A stretch of DNA of 64,000 nt, from positions 1 to 64,000 of the forward strand of contig JAUCBJ010000943.1 in the NCBI GenBank assembly GCA_032718475.1, given 5' to 3'. The translations under genes and the position numbers were made by a program. Source of the DNA: Nemertoderma westbladi. Lineage: Eukaryota > Xenacoelomorpha > Nemertodermatida > Nemertodermatidae. Position 1 is the first letter of the stretch. The number at the start of each line of letters is the position of its first letter. The notes beneath the pieces were generated by a model, which had not been told where the DNA came from, ran no database searches, and worked only from the letters and a program-made list of their open reading frames with translations. Below are positions 1-13,700 of the stretch, in pieces.

Positions 1-31
1 GGAGAGGGATGAATTTTTATTGTGTCCAGTT

Positions 32-56
32 CCCCCCCCCCCCCCCCCCCCCCCCC
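32..56. repeat. poly-C tract at the edge of a dispersed repeat
   Basis: A run of 25 C directly follows a GTGTCCAGTT motif. On the minus strand the first 35 bases match the unit at about 33950-33986 (GGGG-AACTGGAC followed by ATAAAAATTCATCCCT). The tract therefore seems to be the edge of a dispersed element that extends left of the window. Confidence 0.6.
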
Positions 57-1527
57 TTATATGTGCAATTGATAGGTGATAAGTATTTCAGTCAGCACTT
101 TATTAGCTATCGGTACTACAGTAGCTACACTAAATACCATGTTGTGAATAGACATGAAAATTGGGCAAACGGTAGGCCTACCTGGTGTAGTAGCTTAGCA
201 AGATAAAAAGGTCAAATTGTGACAAAAGTGCAACATTTGTTTGTGAGTAACTGTGGGTATATTGATAACAAAAATCAGACCATTAATACTTTCAATCTCA
301 TATGTTTTCCTTTGCAATATGGCTCTTACATAGCAACATGGTAACTAACTATTGGTGTGATTTTCGCCAAATTTGTAGCGAAGAAAACTTTCATATAATG
401 ACTAGAGATTGGCTACACTGTTAAATTATAAATTACACCTAAATTCAAAACAGCAATCACTATTTTATTATGTGAAAAATTTTCGCTAACAATAATAGTC
501 GTGGAAATGATTGAATTCCCTTGTGCATTGGAATTGTATAATATTTTTTGCATCAATTAACCTTACCATGCGCGCAGGGCAAATTTTCATATATTAAAAA
601 ACTGGTATGCGACTAGTAATTATCGAGATACTGGAATTAATGAGGGACAGGTCAGAGTAAATTTGATTCCTTTTCCATTGAATCCGAGCTTATTACAAAA
701 TTAAGTAAATTATTATGGAACATCACTATTTTGATCATTATTCTCTCCTAGACTCGTATACTCCAACTTCTGTTTGGATTGTTTACAGCCAATTTTTTCA
801 GAATTTCCAAGAATATGTTTCACTACAAATAGTTTTGGAAGTATGGGATTTTTGTCAGCCTAAATACCCATAATTACTCAGAATAAATGCCTTTTAGTAA
901 CGATTTTTCGCTAAACCACACCACTCACTCACTACCTGTTACACAGAATATTAGTTGTGTAACAAACCTCGCTCGTGATGTTCGCTAGGTGTCGAGGGTA
1001 ATAAAGCGAAATTTTAATCAGAAAGCAATAAGTAGTTATATTTATTTACCTTCCTAATTATCACTCAGTCTAGTTCATTAACCTCTAATTAAACGAAGAT
1101 TAATCGAGGAGTAAATAAATCTCAATTAATTTACTCCTCAATAAAATATTTAAACTAAGAACTTAATTTGCGAAATTATTTAAATACAATAATGTCAAGT
1201 GTACGATGGCAATAATAATGTGCGAATACCTTAATTAAGTAAAAATAAGAATTAAGTATCTTGACGTTATAAGAATGAATACAAAAAATGAAAAAAACGG
1301 TATATTTCATCGCTTTAATCTTAATATATCCATTTTATATTTAAATTTGGTTTGAAATTAATTCTAATTAATTAAATGAAGAAAGTGTTTCCCATAGTTA
1401 ACAGTTTAAAATATTGAAGCAACATTTGCAAATCACAAAGACCATTAAAAAATTTACAACTGTTAATAGAAAAATCCAGATTAATATTTTCATGCTACAA
1501 ACATATTATAAGTTGCACAACATAAAC
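57..1527. other. AT-rich 3' flank of the NR4A-like gene
   Basis: No convincing gene is visible. The stretch lies downstream of the NR4A stop codon on the minus strand and should contain its 3' UTR and poly(A) signal; a minus-strand AATAAA lies near 1041. A hairpin with 11-bp arms (GAGGAGTAAAT and its complement) and a 12-nt loop sits at 1106-1139. Confidence 0.4.
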
Positions 1528-1772
1528 CTACTGATTTAGATCCAACATGTTCCTGAGTTGTTCCGGTGGACTTACAACCCGTTTGCCAACCCAAACCGTT
1601 ATGCACTCCAAACCTTTCTCACTGAGATCCTTAAGATGTGGTAGAACCATTAGGAGTTTAGCGAAAGGGTTGTTGTCGGTTTCCTCGTTGGTGTTGAGGT
1701 GCTCCATAAGCGCACCAATCACTTGATTCTGCAGTTTGTCAACTTTGTGGGGTTCTCGAAGACCCGATCGTT
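1528..1772 (-). CDS. NR4A exon 5: end of the ligand-binding domain
   Basis: The acceptor is ATTTACAG and the exon starts at 1772. With the carried base it reads [11 protein letters not shown], equivalent to TERHGLKEPKRV of other NR4A proteins. It ends [16 protein letters not shown] and a stop at 1528. The family normally ends PPxIIDKLFLDTLPF, so the last residues of the AF-2 helix are missing or replaced. Confidence 0.92.
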
Positions 1773-4700
1773 CTGTAAATGTCAATCATCCAATTAGGCA
1801 TTATATTTATAATTAGCCTTGTCATGTATTTTTTCGTTATTACTGACAACCGGTACTACAGGGTGGTCAAAAACACCTATATAACCATTGCAAAGTGCTA
1901 TAAAAACTTTAATTTTTATCAAAACACATCGAAATTTTGTAGTCGGACATTTTATAGTTTTGAACACTAAATATCATTCTATAGAACATTTTACAAAATG
2001 TCCAACTATCTGTTTGTCCGTCTGTCCGTTTCAATGTATCTTAAGAACGGCTGGTCCGATTTCCACAATTTGTTATATGAGTCACCATGGGGCTACTAGT
2101 GATACAAAAGGTTCAGTGTTTATTTTCAGTTGCCATAGCAACGGTTTGATCAGAATTTCAACCGAAAAACAGCCCGATCCGAGCTAAAAAAAATATGAAG
2201 TACTACTATAATAAAATACTGCCGCGCATATCCTCAACATCATCAATACCCGTTACCATAACAATAACCGTTGGAATTGCAAGGGGTTCGGATTTTATAA
2301 AATGTGCATGTTTATTGTTGGTATGTTACCAAGGAAACTACCGGCGTTATTTGTTCCATGCTTTAGATTTCCGATCTGTTCTCTTGTCTATATTTCCAAT
2401 GTCTCCGACACCTGACCAGAACGCTTTCTGTGGAAATTTAATTAAAAACTCATTCATATAAAATTACCACATCGCTGTACCAGAACAAGATTCATTGTAG
2501 AACTGTAGATATTCCGAACTTAAGTCTTTACACCGACCAACGCATTCAGGGCGAAAATTAATACGGACTCCAGAGGTACATAATTTCTCACGTAAACGAC
2601 TGTATTCAGTCGTCAACACGTCGTCGCAGCCAACAGCTTGGATAAAACGTGGTACTCTCCTAAATGTTCTCCATAAAGATCTTAAACTTCAACCCTATTA
2701 AACCCGGGGGGGGAGTCAATATGACCCCTCCCGTAGTTTTTTTTTGTTATAACTCTGAAACAAACGCAGTGGGGAATCTGAAATTTTGTGACTTTTCCTA
2801 AAAATCTATAGTCTTCCCAATAGTGAAAACGGTTTACAAAAATATTAGGTAGTTTTCGAGTTATAGCACCATTTTTTAACCCTACTTTTGGCACTTTTTT
2901 TGATGCGTTTTTTGAAAATTACATTTCATTAAATATGATTTGTAACATCACTATTTTTGATTTATACCGGATTCCAATTAGATGGAATTCATCTAAATAA
3001 ATTTAGAAATTTAAACTTGTTTTTTTTCGGCGGGTGCCAATTTTGGTGCTAGCACCAAATTTTGAAATATGTCAAATTTGTAAATTGATTGTTTGAACCT
3101 TTTTTTTGCGCAATAGGGGTTTATGAAGCTCTCATTTCGATATATTATATACGAGTTGCACCAGGACTATCAAACTTGTTATTTCGGCGCGGTGTGCAAA
3201 ATTTGGTGCCAGCACGAAATTTTGAATATCCATTCAATAGTTAAGTTTATTGTTACAACTTATTTCTCGCGTTTTAGAGGTTTATGGCGGTTCTGAATTC
3301 AAGGAAATAAACAATTATCTAACTAGACATCTCAAACTTGTATTTTTCGGAAGTGGGTGCAAAATTTGGTGCTAGCACCAAATTTTGAAAACCACAAATA
3401 TTTCAATTGATTATATCACCTTGTTTCTTGTGTTATACGGGTTTGTAGGGGTTCTGAATTCAATGGAATATGTAAAAATTCCATAGGAGTTTTCAATATT
3501 GTATTTTTCGCCGGTAGGTGAAAATTTTTGTGACAGCACCTAATTTTGGAAAATAAGCAAATTGATCAACAGATAGTATCATCTTGTTTCTTTCGTTATA
3601 CGGGTTTATAGGAGTCCTGAATCCGATGGAATCAATAAAAACCGCACTGGACATCTCAAACTTGTACTTTTTGGTGATGGGTACGAAATTTTGTCCTGGG
3701 ACCAAAAATTGGCATATTACGCCGAAAAATACAATTAGCAATGATCTGGCATATTATAAATATATTCCATTAGGATCAGCGCCCCAAAAACCTAAAAATA
3801 TGGATTTATAGCATCGTATAAGTGAATTAAAAATTTTGGGTTCAAACTGAAAAGTGCTGGATACTTGTTTTTTTCACTTTTTCCCTAAGTAGAGGACTAA
3901 AACACCCATTTATAGTAATCAGATCATTTTTAAACACTTTCCAATAGATTTTACGCCCCAGTTAACCTGTTTTGAAAAACAATTAGCCGAAAATTATAAC
4001 TTTTAAGTATTATGAAAATTGTTCACTACTTGTAATTTTGGTGCAGCAAAATAACCACCCCAGTACTTTTTTTCGAAATTTTTTTTCTCTGTCGGATTCG
4101 GACTAGTGAGATTTACGTACAAACAAAAATCAGACGTTTTCGTTAAAATTTGTAGATTTTAGAGGGAAGGGTCAATCTGACACCCAGCCCCCCCCCCCCC
4201 CCCCCCCCGGTATTTGTACAACATTTTATCGGTACTAATAGGGTTAACCGCAATCAGATGAAACACGCGTTGGGAGAATCTGATAAAACCAAACGAGTTA
4301 AGATGGTCAAATGGTTTGTCGCCAAGTCTAAACGTTGTCCAGACTTTCTGAATGACGTCTGGATTTCTGATGAGGCTCACATTCAGCTTAGTGGCCATGT
4401 CAACTCTAAGAACTGTATTTTCTGTGGTAGCCAGAAATCAGACGAGGTGTTGGAGAGGCCACTTCACGCTCAGAAGTTTACGGCTTGGGCAGCAATTAGC
4501 CGACATTGCTTCATAGGGCCGTATGGTAAAGGAGATAGAGTAAACATCAATTCATCCATTTATATAGATATCCTTGATGAGTACTAGGAAGAACTCTTAA
4601 GAAGTACTAGATAGAATGGGAGGAGTCGTCAATGGTTTCAGCAAGATGGTGCCACTCCTCACACCGCTAGTGCCTCCAAACAGTGGCTCAAAGATCAATT

Positions 4701-7700
4701 TGGATGTAGAGTCATAAGTCTAGGGTTGGAACGAGTGCGAGGACCTAATTCACCTGATCGAAGTCCAGGGTTGGAACCAGAGTGGGGACCTCATTAACCT
4801 GATCTACGTCTAGGGTTGGAACCAGGGTGTGTACCTCATCGTCGGTCCAGGTCAGGTCAGGTATTCTAGGTCATTGATCAAGAAAACTTGCCACCTCCAT
4901 GCAGCATAAAGGAGGTGCCACCTGTAGCTGCATATACCCTCTTACTAGGGCAAATCTGGTCCTGTAACTAGGACCCCCTTCGTTCTGGGATAAGGACGCC
5001 CTTGGTCCTGGATTAAGGACCCATATACTTGGCTGCAGGGATATATGGCCTGACCAGGCAGATGGTGATCTACCAATGGCTGGTCAGGAGTAGAGTGTTC
5101 TCATTTCCACTCTGAGAGCACTTCACCGCGTCCTGTACCTGGCAGCAAGGGTACAGAGCATGACCCAGCAGATGAGCTGCAACAGCCAATGGTGGGTCAT
5201 GTGCGCCAGAGTAGATATTGGTGATGGGCCTCATATCTGACTCCATTGTGACACCCACCCTGTGGAATGGCAAACCAGGGTGTGGTATTTGCCCCAAGAG
5301 CTGACTCGGCAAAAAAGCACCCCCCAACCCCCACTATGGATTACATTAGCAATGCGGAGGTCCGGCCACTAGAGGCCAGTGGAATTACCGGACACAATCG
5401 GCCTCACAGGCGTCAGTTATCTCCTGACCGGCTGCCTGTCTCACCCCTTACTGGAGAGAGAGAAGCTAACAATTCTTTGAGTCCCTTTCCTGATGACCTT
5501 TCTGGCCCAAACCCCGGGTCACCGGGGAGGCCAGATTGTGAGGGGGAGAGGGATTCTGGTGTTGGAGGCTACTCTCATGTTCCACCCCGACCAACAAAGC
5601 CATTAGTGAATCTGAGGCAAGTCACTAGACTTGCCTCAGTAAACACCCTAACACTCGGGTCCCCAATGCGACAAGGTGAGCTGACTGCCTTGGCAGATAA
5701 GCTTTCTCTTAGCGCAGTGGGTGTTCAAGAGCACCGAATGCAAACTGGACAGACTGATGAGGTTCTGATTAAGGACATGGGAGGCGGTTGGCGACTCGCC
5801 CTCGCGTCAGCAGATGATAGTGGCAATGGTGGTATTGGTCTATTGATGAATCCAACTGCACATGCAGCATTGGACAAAATAGACCAAATCTCTAACCGCA
5901 TCATCCATTGCCACTTCTCATGTTCTGGAAGACTGGCTAAGAAGTTTCCTAAGGTGGTTATGATTGTGTGCTACTCTCCAACTAGTGTTGCCCCTATAGA
6001 GGAGGTGGAAAATTTCTACCACAATCTACAAGCAGCTACTGATGGAGTGGATCAGCATGCATTCTTAACATTCCTGGGAGACTTTAATGCAAGTCTGCAT
6101 CAATCACCTACATCGCCCTGGGTCTATAGCAATAGTGTTAACCGAAATTCTGTCCATCTTCAGGATTTTATCTCTGGAAATGGATTGTTTTCGGCTGGAA
6201 CCCAGTTCAAGAAGCGAACTGGAAAGCTGTGGACCCAGTGGTCACAAGTCCCAGATAGACCATATTCTGTTTCGTAGGAAATACAGGAGCTCTATACAAG
6301 ACTGTAATGCATTTACACTTCGACCCTTCTCCAGTGATCACCGCCTTATTGTGGCCAAGGTAAGACTTAGTCTGCGTGCTAGCAGAACAACGAAATCTGC
6401 CTTGCCGCGGCATGACTGGTCCTCTCTGTTGCAACAGCCAAGTGTGAGATCCAGCTTCACACTACAGCTGAGCAACAGGTATGAGGCTCTTGCCTCTGAG
6501 GCGGCAGATCACTGTGAGGGCTATACTGCCTTTACAGAAGCAGTTAAGTTAGCAGCTGCAGAAACAGTTCATGTATACCCTCGAAACAGGAAAAGGGCCC
6601 CTTGGACTGACAACAAAATTCATAAGTGCAGAAATGACCTTCATAAGGCGCAGAAAGAGTCCCGACTCAAACAGACTACAGCGGCCAAGAATGCAGTTAA
6701 GGCTGCATCTAGGTTCCTGAACAGGTAGTACTCTGTTAATCTACAGGAACTAATAAACCAACCTGTTGATGCCATCAATGATGCTGATGACAGCAGGCAA
6801 TCATCCCAGGCATGGAAATCGATCAACTTTCTTACTGGGCGGAAAAGCCAACCAACCACCAAGGTTAAGGCTGAATCACCAGCCGATTGCCTCAATGGTT
6901 GGAAGGCTTTGAAAAGCTCCTCAATAATGACAGGGTATTGCCTGATAACTTTATAGAAGTAAAAGTGTCTGAGTCTGTACTCCCAGATATTCCCATTGGC
7001 GATATCTCCTTTGCAGAAGTGAAGGCTGCTGCAAAGAGCATTAAGACCAATCGTGCCAGTGGAGTAGATGGTGTTCCCCCTGAGGTCTTTAAAATACCTG
7101 AGTGTATAAAGCTCATTTATCCCATCATAGTAGATATGTACCGAACAACAAGAGTCCCACAAGAAATGAAAACAAATAAGTTGGTGCCAGTTCCCAAGAA
7201 GGGCAACCTAACACTCTATGGTTCTTTTCGGGGAATCTCATTGATCTCGATTGCTGCAAAGCTATACAATAGGATTCTATTAAATCGCATCAGGGATCCC
7301 ATTGAGAGACTGCTCCGTGGAAATCAGAATGGGTTCCGTAAAGGTCGTGGGACCATGGAGCCCATTTTGGCACTTAGAAGGATAATGGAAGAATTATCAA
7401 AAAAAGAAAGACAGGCATCTGGCTGTTATCTTTGTTGACTTCTTCAAGGCCTTTGATTCAGTCTCTCGCTCACGTATGTTCAGCATACTTTCATTATATG
7501 GGATTCATGATGAAATTATTGCAGCAATCAGATCAGTATAAGATGGTTCGACAACATTTGTGTCTACTGTTGATGGTTGAACAGAACCATTTGAAGTGTT
7601 ATGGGGCGTCCTCCAAGGAGACACACTTGCACCATTCTTGTTCATTATTGTGGTTGACTATGTTCTATGCATGTCCTTAGATCATCATAATGATGATGGG

Positions 7701-10700
7701 GTGATGATAACTCCACCTACTGGCTCCAGAAGTCGAGGAAATCCTGCCAAGCACCTAACTGATCTAGACTTTGCTGATGACTTAGGAGTACTCTCAGAAT
7801 CATTAGAGGGAGCCCAACGGCTCCTCAGCTCATTAGAACATGCTGCTTCTAGTGTTGGTCTTTTTATTAACTCCAGAAAGACCAAAATTTTGACAGTTAA
7901 CTTTGAAAGTCCTCAGCATTCACCTGATCTAAGTACACCTAGGTTTGGAACCAGAGTGGGGACCTCATTCACCTGATCTAAGTCTAGGGTTGGAACCAGA
8001 GTGGGCATCTCATTCACCTGATCTAAGTATAGGGTTGGAACAAGAGTGGGCACCTCATTCACCTGATCTAATTCCACCTAGGTTTGGAACCAGAGTAGGG
8101 ACCTCATTCACCTGATCTAAGTCCACCTAGGGTTGGGACCAGAGTGGGCACCTCATTCACCTGATCTAAGTCCACCTAGGTTTGGAACCAGAGTAGGGAC
8201 CTAATTCACCTGATGTAAGTCTAGGTTTGGAACCAGAGTGGGGACCCCATTCACCTGATCTAAGTCCTCCTAGGGTTGGAATCAGAGTGGGGACCTCATT
8301 CACCTGATCTAAGTCCACCTAGGGTTGGAACCAGAGTGGGGACATCATTCACCTGATCTAAGTCCACCTAGGGTTGGAACCAGAGTGGGGACCTCATTCA
8401 CCTGATCTACGTCTAGGGTTGGAACCAGGGTGGGTACCTCATTCACCTGAACTAAGTCTACCTAGGGTTGGAACCATATTGGGGACCTCATTCACCTCAT
8501 CTAAGTCCACCTAGGGTTTGAACCAGAGTGGGGACCTCATTCACCTGAGCTAAGTCCACCTAGGGTTGGAACCAGAGTGGGCACCTTATTCACCTGATCT
8601 AAGTTCACCTAGAGTTGGAACCAGAGTGGGACCTCATTCATCTGATCTAAGTCCACCTAGGGTTGGAACCAGAGTGGGCACCTCATTCGCCTGATCTAAG
8701 TCCACCAGACATTTTTCTCTGGGGTTACTTGAAGGACTACGTTTATAGAGGCAAACCTAAATCTGTTGCTGAGGCGAAGTTCGCTATTCATCACAACATG
8801 CGACTGATTACGGCAGAGGAGTGTAGCCGAGTGAGTGTAGCAATTTTACTCGTAAAATCGAAATGTGTATTGCTCGCAACGGTGGGCATCTAAAACACGT
8901 TTTAAAATAAGTTATAAATAATTAAATAAATGTATTTTATTGATAAATCGATTAGCATAAATTTTTCACTTGTTTCACATAACATATTCATTCATACATT
9001 CATTTGGAACTGTACCTTTTTCCAAAGTCGGTCGCTATGGTATCGGTTATTGATGATGTTGAGAATGTGCAAGGGAGTACTCAATATGTTTGTTACCTCG
9101 GATCAGAGGAAACCTTTTCTAAGACAACTGAGAATAAACAATGCACATATTTTATCACTAGTAGCTCCATGGTGATTCATACAAAAAATTGTGGCAATCG
9201 ACGCAGTCGTTCTTAAGATACCTTGAAACGGACAGATGGACAAACAGACCGACGGTCAATTGGTGAAATGCTCTATAGATTGATATTTAGTGTTCAAAAT
9301 TATTCAAATGTCTGACTTCAAAATTTCGATGTGTTTTGATAAAATTAAAGATTTTATAGCACTTTAAATGGGTACAGGTTTTTTTGACCACCCTGTATAT
9401 ATGTGAAGGGGGGGGGGGGAACTATTTAAACCCAAATAATTATAATATTATATACTACAATCAGCACAGGTATCATGTATTAAGGTACAGTTGTTAATTA
9501 GATTACCATTCAGGAGAACCAGCGTCGACAGGCATGCAAATGATGAGAGATCTTTACTGGAATCCGTTAGTAGGTGATTTAATTGGAGAATCATCTCGAT
9601 CCATTCACCAAAGATCGTTTTGAATTGGTTCTTATGATATTTCGTTCCATTGCAGAACACTAGAATGCACTGCTTAGCATCGGCCCTAAAAAACGAAAAT
9701 ATTATTCATTCGACAATTATTCAACATAGCATCAACTCCAATTTATAACAAATTACTGATATTACTAATATAGCATTGTTTGAATAATATATATTAATGT
9801 TATTTAATAAATTATTAAATATTATATGCTCTATGAATGAATTTATTTACTATCCATTTGGTCTCTTCCTGTAACACGTTTGTTAAATCTGGTCTGGGGA
9901 ATCCAAAGTTGCGATATTGGGAGGGGTAGAGGGATTTTTGAATTGGAGGCTACACTCATGTTCCACCCGAGCCAAATGGTGAACCTAAGGCAAGTCACTA
10001 GACTAACCTCAGTTGATATCATAACTCTGGAGTCCCTAATGCAACAAGGCGAGCTGACTACCCTGGAAGATAAGCTTTGACTTAGTGCAGTGGGTATTCA
10101 AGAGCACCGAACGCAGCCTGGACAGAATGACGAGACTGATAAGAGCATGGGGGAGGAGGGGTTGGCGACTTGCCCACGCATCAGCAGATGATAGTGGTAA
10201 TTGTGGAATTGGTCTATTTTGATTTGATTATGATTTGATTTGAAACAGTCAAGAAGTGGACTGGAAAGCTGTGGACCAATACTGGAACCAGTGGTGATAA
10301 GTCCCAGAATAAATACCAGATAGACCATATTCTGTTTCGTAAGAAATACAGGAGCTCTGTATAGGGCTCTTCGCTCCTTCACAAGTGATCATCGTCTTTT
10401 TGTAGCCAAGGTAATAATTAGTCTCCACGCTAACAGAGGTAAGGACTCTTCCTTTCCATGGCAAGATTGGTCCTCTAGTGGCAACAGCCTGGTGTGAAAT
10501 ACAGCTTCACACTACAGTTGAGCACCATTTATGAGGTTCTTTCATCTTAGGTGACAGATCACTGTGATGGATATACTGCCTTCATAGAAGCAGTTAAAGC
10601 AGCAGCTGCAGAAATAGTTCCTCTATACCCTCGAAAGAGAAAAAAGGCACCCTGGGTAGACCGCAGAATTATGAATTGCCAAAGCAATCTCAGAAAGGTA

Positions 10701-13700
10701 CAGAAAGACTCCAGGTTTAAACAGACTACACGGAGCAAGATTGCAGTTAAGGCTGCTTCTTGATCCCAGAAGAGGCATTACTCTAATAATCTACAGGAGC
10801 TTATCAATAAGAAGGTCGATTCCTATAATGATGCTGATGACAGAAGGCAATCAGACCAGGCACGGAAATCGATCAACTCGGGCAGAAAAGCCAACCAATT
10901 ACTTCCTGCAGATTGCCTTAATGTCGCCTATATATTGAAATCGCCTATTTGAAGAGCTCCTAATTAATGACAGGGTATTGTCTAATAACTTTGTGGAACA
11001 AAAAGTCTTTGGAGCTCTTTCACCCCATTATAATAGACATCTACTGGACAAAGAGAGTCCCACAAGATATGAAAACGAATAAGTTGGTGACATTTCCAAA
11101 GAAGGGCAACCCAACACTGTATGGATCTTTCCGTGGAATCTCATTGATCACGATTGCTGCAAATCTATACAATACAATTATTTTAAATCGCATCAGGGAT
11201 CCTGTTGAGAGGCTGCTACGTGGAAATCAGAATGGGTTCCGTAAAGGTCGTGGGACCATGGAGCCCATTTTGGCGCTTAGAAGGATAATTGAAGGGTTTT
11301 CAAAAGGAAAAGACACACATCTGGCTGGCTGTTATCTTTATTGACTTATTCAAGGCCTCCGAATCAGTATATCGATCACGTATGTTCAGCATACATTATA
11401 TAATGGGATTCCGGAGGAAATTATTGCAGCAATCAGCAATCAAACTGTTTATAGTGACACATATCCATCCAAAATGATATGGGAAGTGCTCCGGGGTGGC
11501 ACACTTACATCATTCTTATTCATAATTGTGGTTGACTGACTATGTTCTACGATTGTCCTTAGATCATCATAATGACGATGTTGTGATGATAACACTGGCT
11601 CCAGAAGTCAAGGAAATCCAGCCAAGAACCTAACTCATCTATACTTTGCTGATGACCTAGGAGTACTGTCAGAATCACTCGAGGGACTCCAACAGCTACT
11701 CAGCACATTAGAATAGGCTGCTTGTAGTGTTGGTACATTTGTTAACTCAATTTTCATTGAAAAAAACTCATTCTATTCTTTAGTGAACCCACCATTGCAC
11801 CATTGACATCTCGATGCCAACGAAAATCAGCTCAGGCATTGCAATCAACCAACCTACCACCAAGGTTAAGGCAGATTCTGCAGCTCATCGCCTTAGTCGT
11901 TAATGCATGGCATGGTATTTATTGCCTTTAGTGAGGACCTCTCCGCACTTCCGAATTCTGTTGTCAGTCCAGAGTGCGTGCCATTTTTAAATTTCGAGGG
12001 TGTCTGGATTAACTTATTGAATAAAACCCTTAAAAGATAAAATAACTTACCATTTATACTAAGATCATAAGATATATAACTTGGAGAGGAGATTTCCGCG
12101 ACTGACTTACTCATTAATGGGAAGCGCCACATAATGAAGCATATTTCACATAACTTTCTTACTAATTTTATATCTAATTGTAACTCATAAAAAAATAGCC
12201 CACCTGTATGCCAGGCGTAATATGAACAATTCCAACCAACTAGCTTTTAACAGCAGCTGTTGGTCATCCTGACATAGATCTGTATATCCCGGAATTTGTT
12301 GTGACCACTGACGAATTAGTTCAATGGAAGATACCAATAGATTAAACATCGTTGATAGTTCAGAAGCAATGTCTTGTGTTACTGAAGTGTCAAACGGTTT
12401 ATCTTGAACATCCCCCTGCATTGTAAAAACTGTATAATACTATCCATGAAAATAAGTATGCATATTTCATTTGCAAAATTATGAAAAACGTAAATGAAAT
12501 AAATGACTCTAAATTTGTCACGGATGTAGTGCTAGCGGATTTTGCCGGATTGATGATTCTTCATCAGGAAAAATAATATTTGTGTTTAAAAAATAAAGTT
12601 TCAGAAAAAAACACTTCGGATCACTAAATTTAAAATTTTTTGTCAGAGAAAGTAAATTTCTTAATTTTCTATAACTGATTGAAATATATTTTGAAAGCTT
12701 TAATTCTACATTACATTTACTGATTTCTTTACAGGGATTAATATGTTAAACTTTTTCCCTACTTAACATTGTGTTTTATTTGTTGTTGATATGCAAGAAA
12801 CTAGTAACTAGTAGAAACTAGTAATACTTATTTAAACTTAAATTAATTGCACCTTTCAGTGATTATTTCAATAGTATCTGCATTATTTATGTTGAAAATT
12901 GTATTGTAATGCATGGAATTTGCCTTATAAATACACAAATTGTATGCGGATTAGTGAACCTGTAACTGTAATGGTCTAACCTGGAACATATCCGCCTTGG
13001 AGGTGCGCGGACTCACGGCTGTATGCGCCTGGACCAAGGAACCCATGAACGTGTCTGTAAGTGCCTGAGGCGATTCTTTAGGTGGCGTGCTGGCACGGGA
13101 CTTGGATGGCAAACGACCTCGACGACCTTTCAATTCATCAGTTCTAACTACTGCAGAATTAAGAATACAATCAATATGTTTTATGGAGTGGCGCTGGCGA
13201 GTTTATATATCGTTTTACTTGGTATGACATCATGATCTACTATAGATACGACCCGCCAAGCTGCTGCAAGCCCCTAACTTTAGTGAGCCAGTTATTTATC
13301 TTAGTTAGAACCCCTGAAACAATATGTCCAGCGCGTTGAAAGTACTTGACCTAAATTTAAACTAAAATTATGTCCTCTTTCAGATGAGGCAAATAAAAAT
13401 TGAAAAGCTCCAGTAGTTTTCGAGATATGATGAGAAGTTGTTGCAACACCTGCCGGAATTGAAGCCTTCCTTTTAAGACTTTTAAGAATTTGGTATATAA
13501 ACCAACCATTTATTATATTTTGGTGTGTTGAATAATTTAGTTGATTAATAATAATTGTGTGTCTATTAAAAATCTGTGTTTTGACTTAATCTTACTTTCG
13601 ATTGTTAAATAATGAATTCAACACACCAAAAAAATCATGAAATGGTTTTATTATACCAAAGTCTTTGAAGGGGGCTGTATTTTGAGCAATTTTTTTCAAT

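Larger units (their letters stand above)
1859..9395 (+). mobile_element. composite Tc1/mariner-type transposon filling NR4A intron 4
   Basis: The ends are inverted (CAGGGTGGTCAAAAA... at 1859 and its complement ending at 9395) and flanked by TA duplications at 1857-1858 and 9396-9397, as expected for Tc1/mariner. The terminal inverted repeats are long, about 280 bp. The plus-strand transposase gene between them is broken into three pieces by a piggyBac-like element (2693-4243), a minisatellite and an RTE LINE. The element is 7537 bp and makes up about 97% of the 7734-bp intron. Confidence 0.88.
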
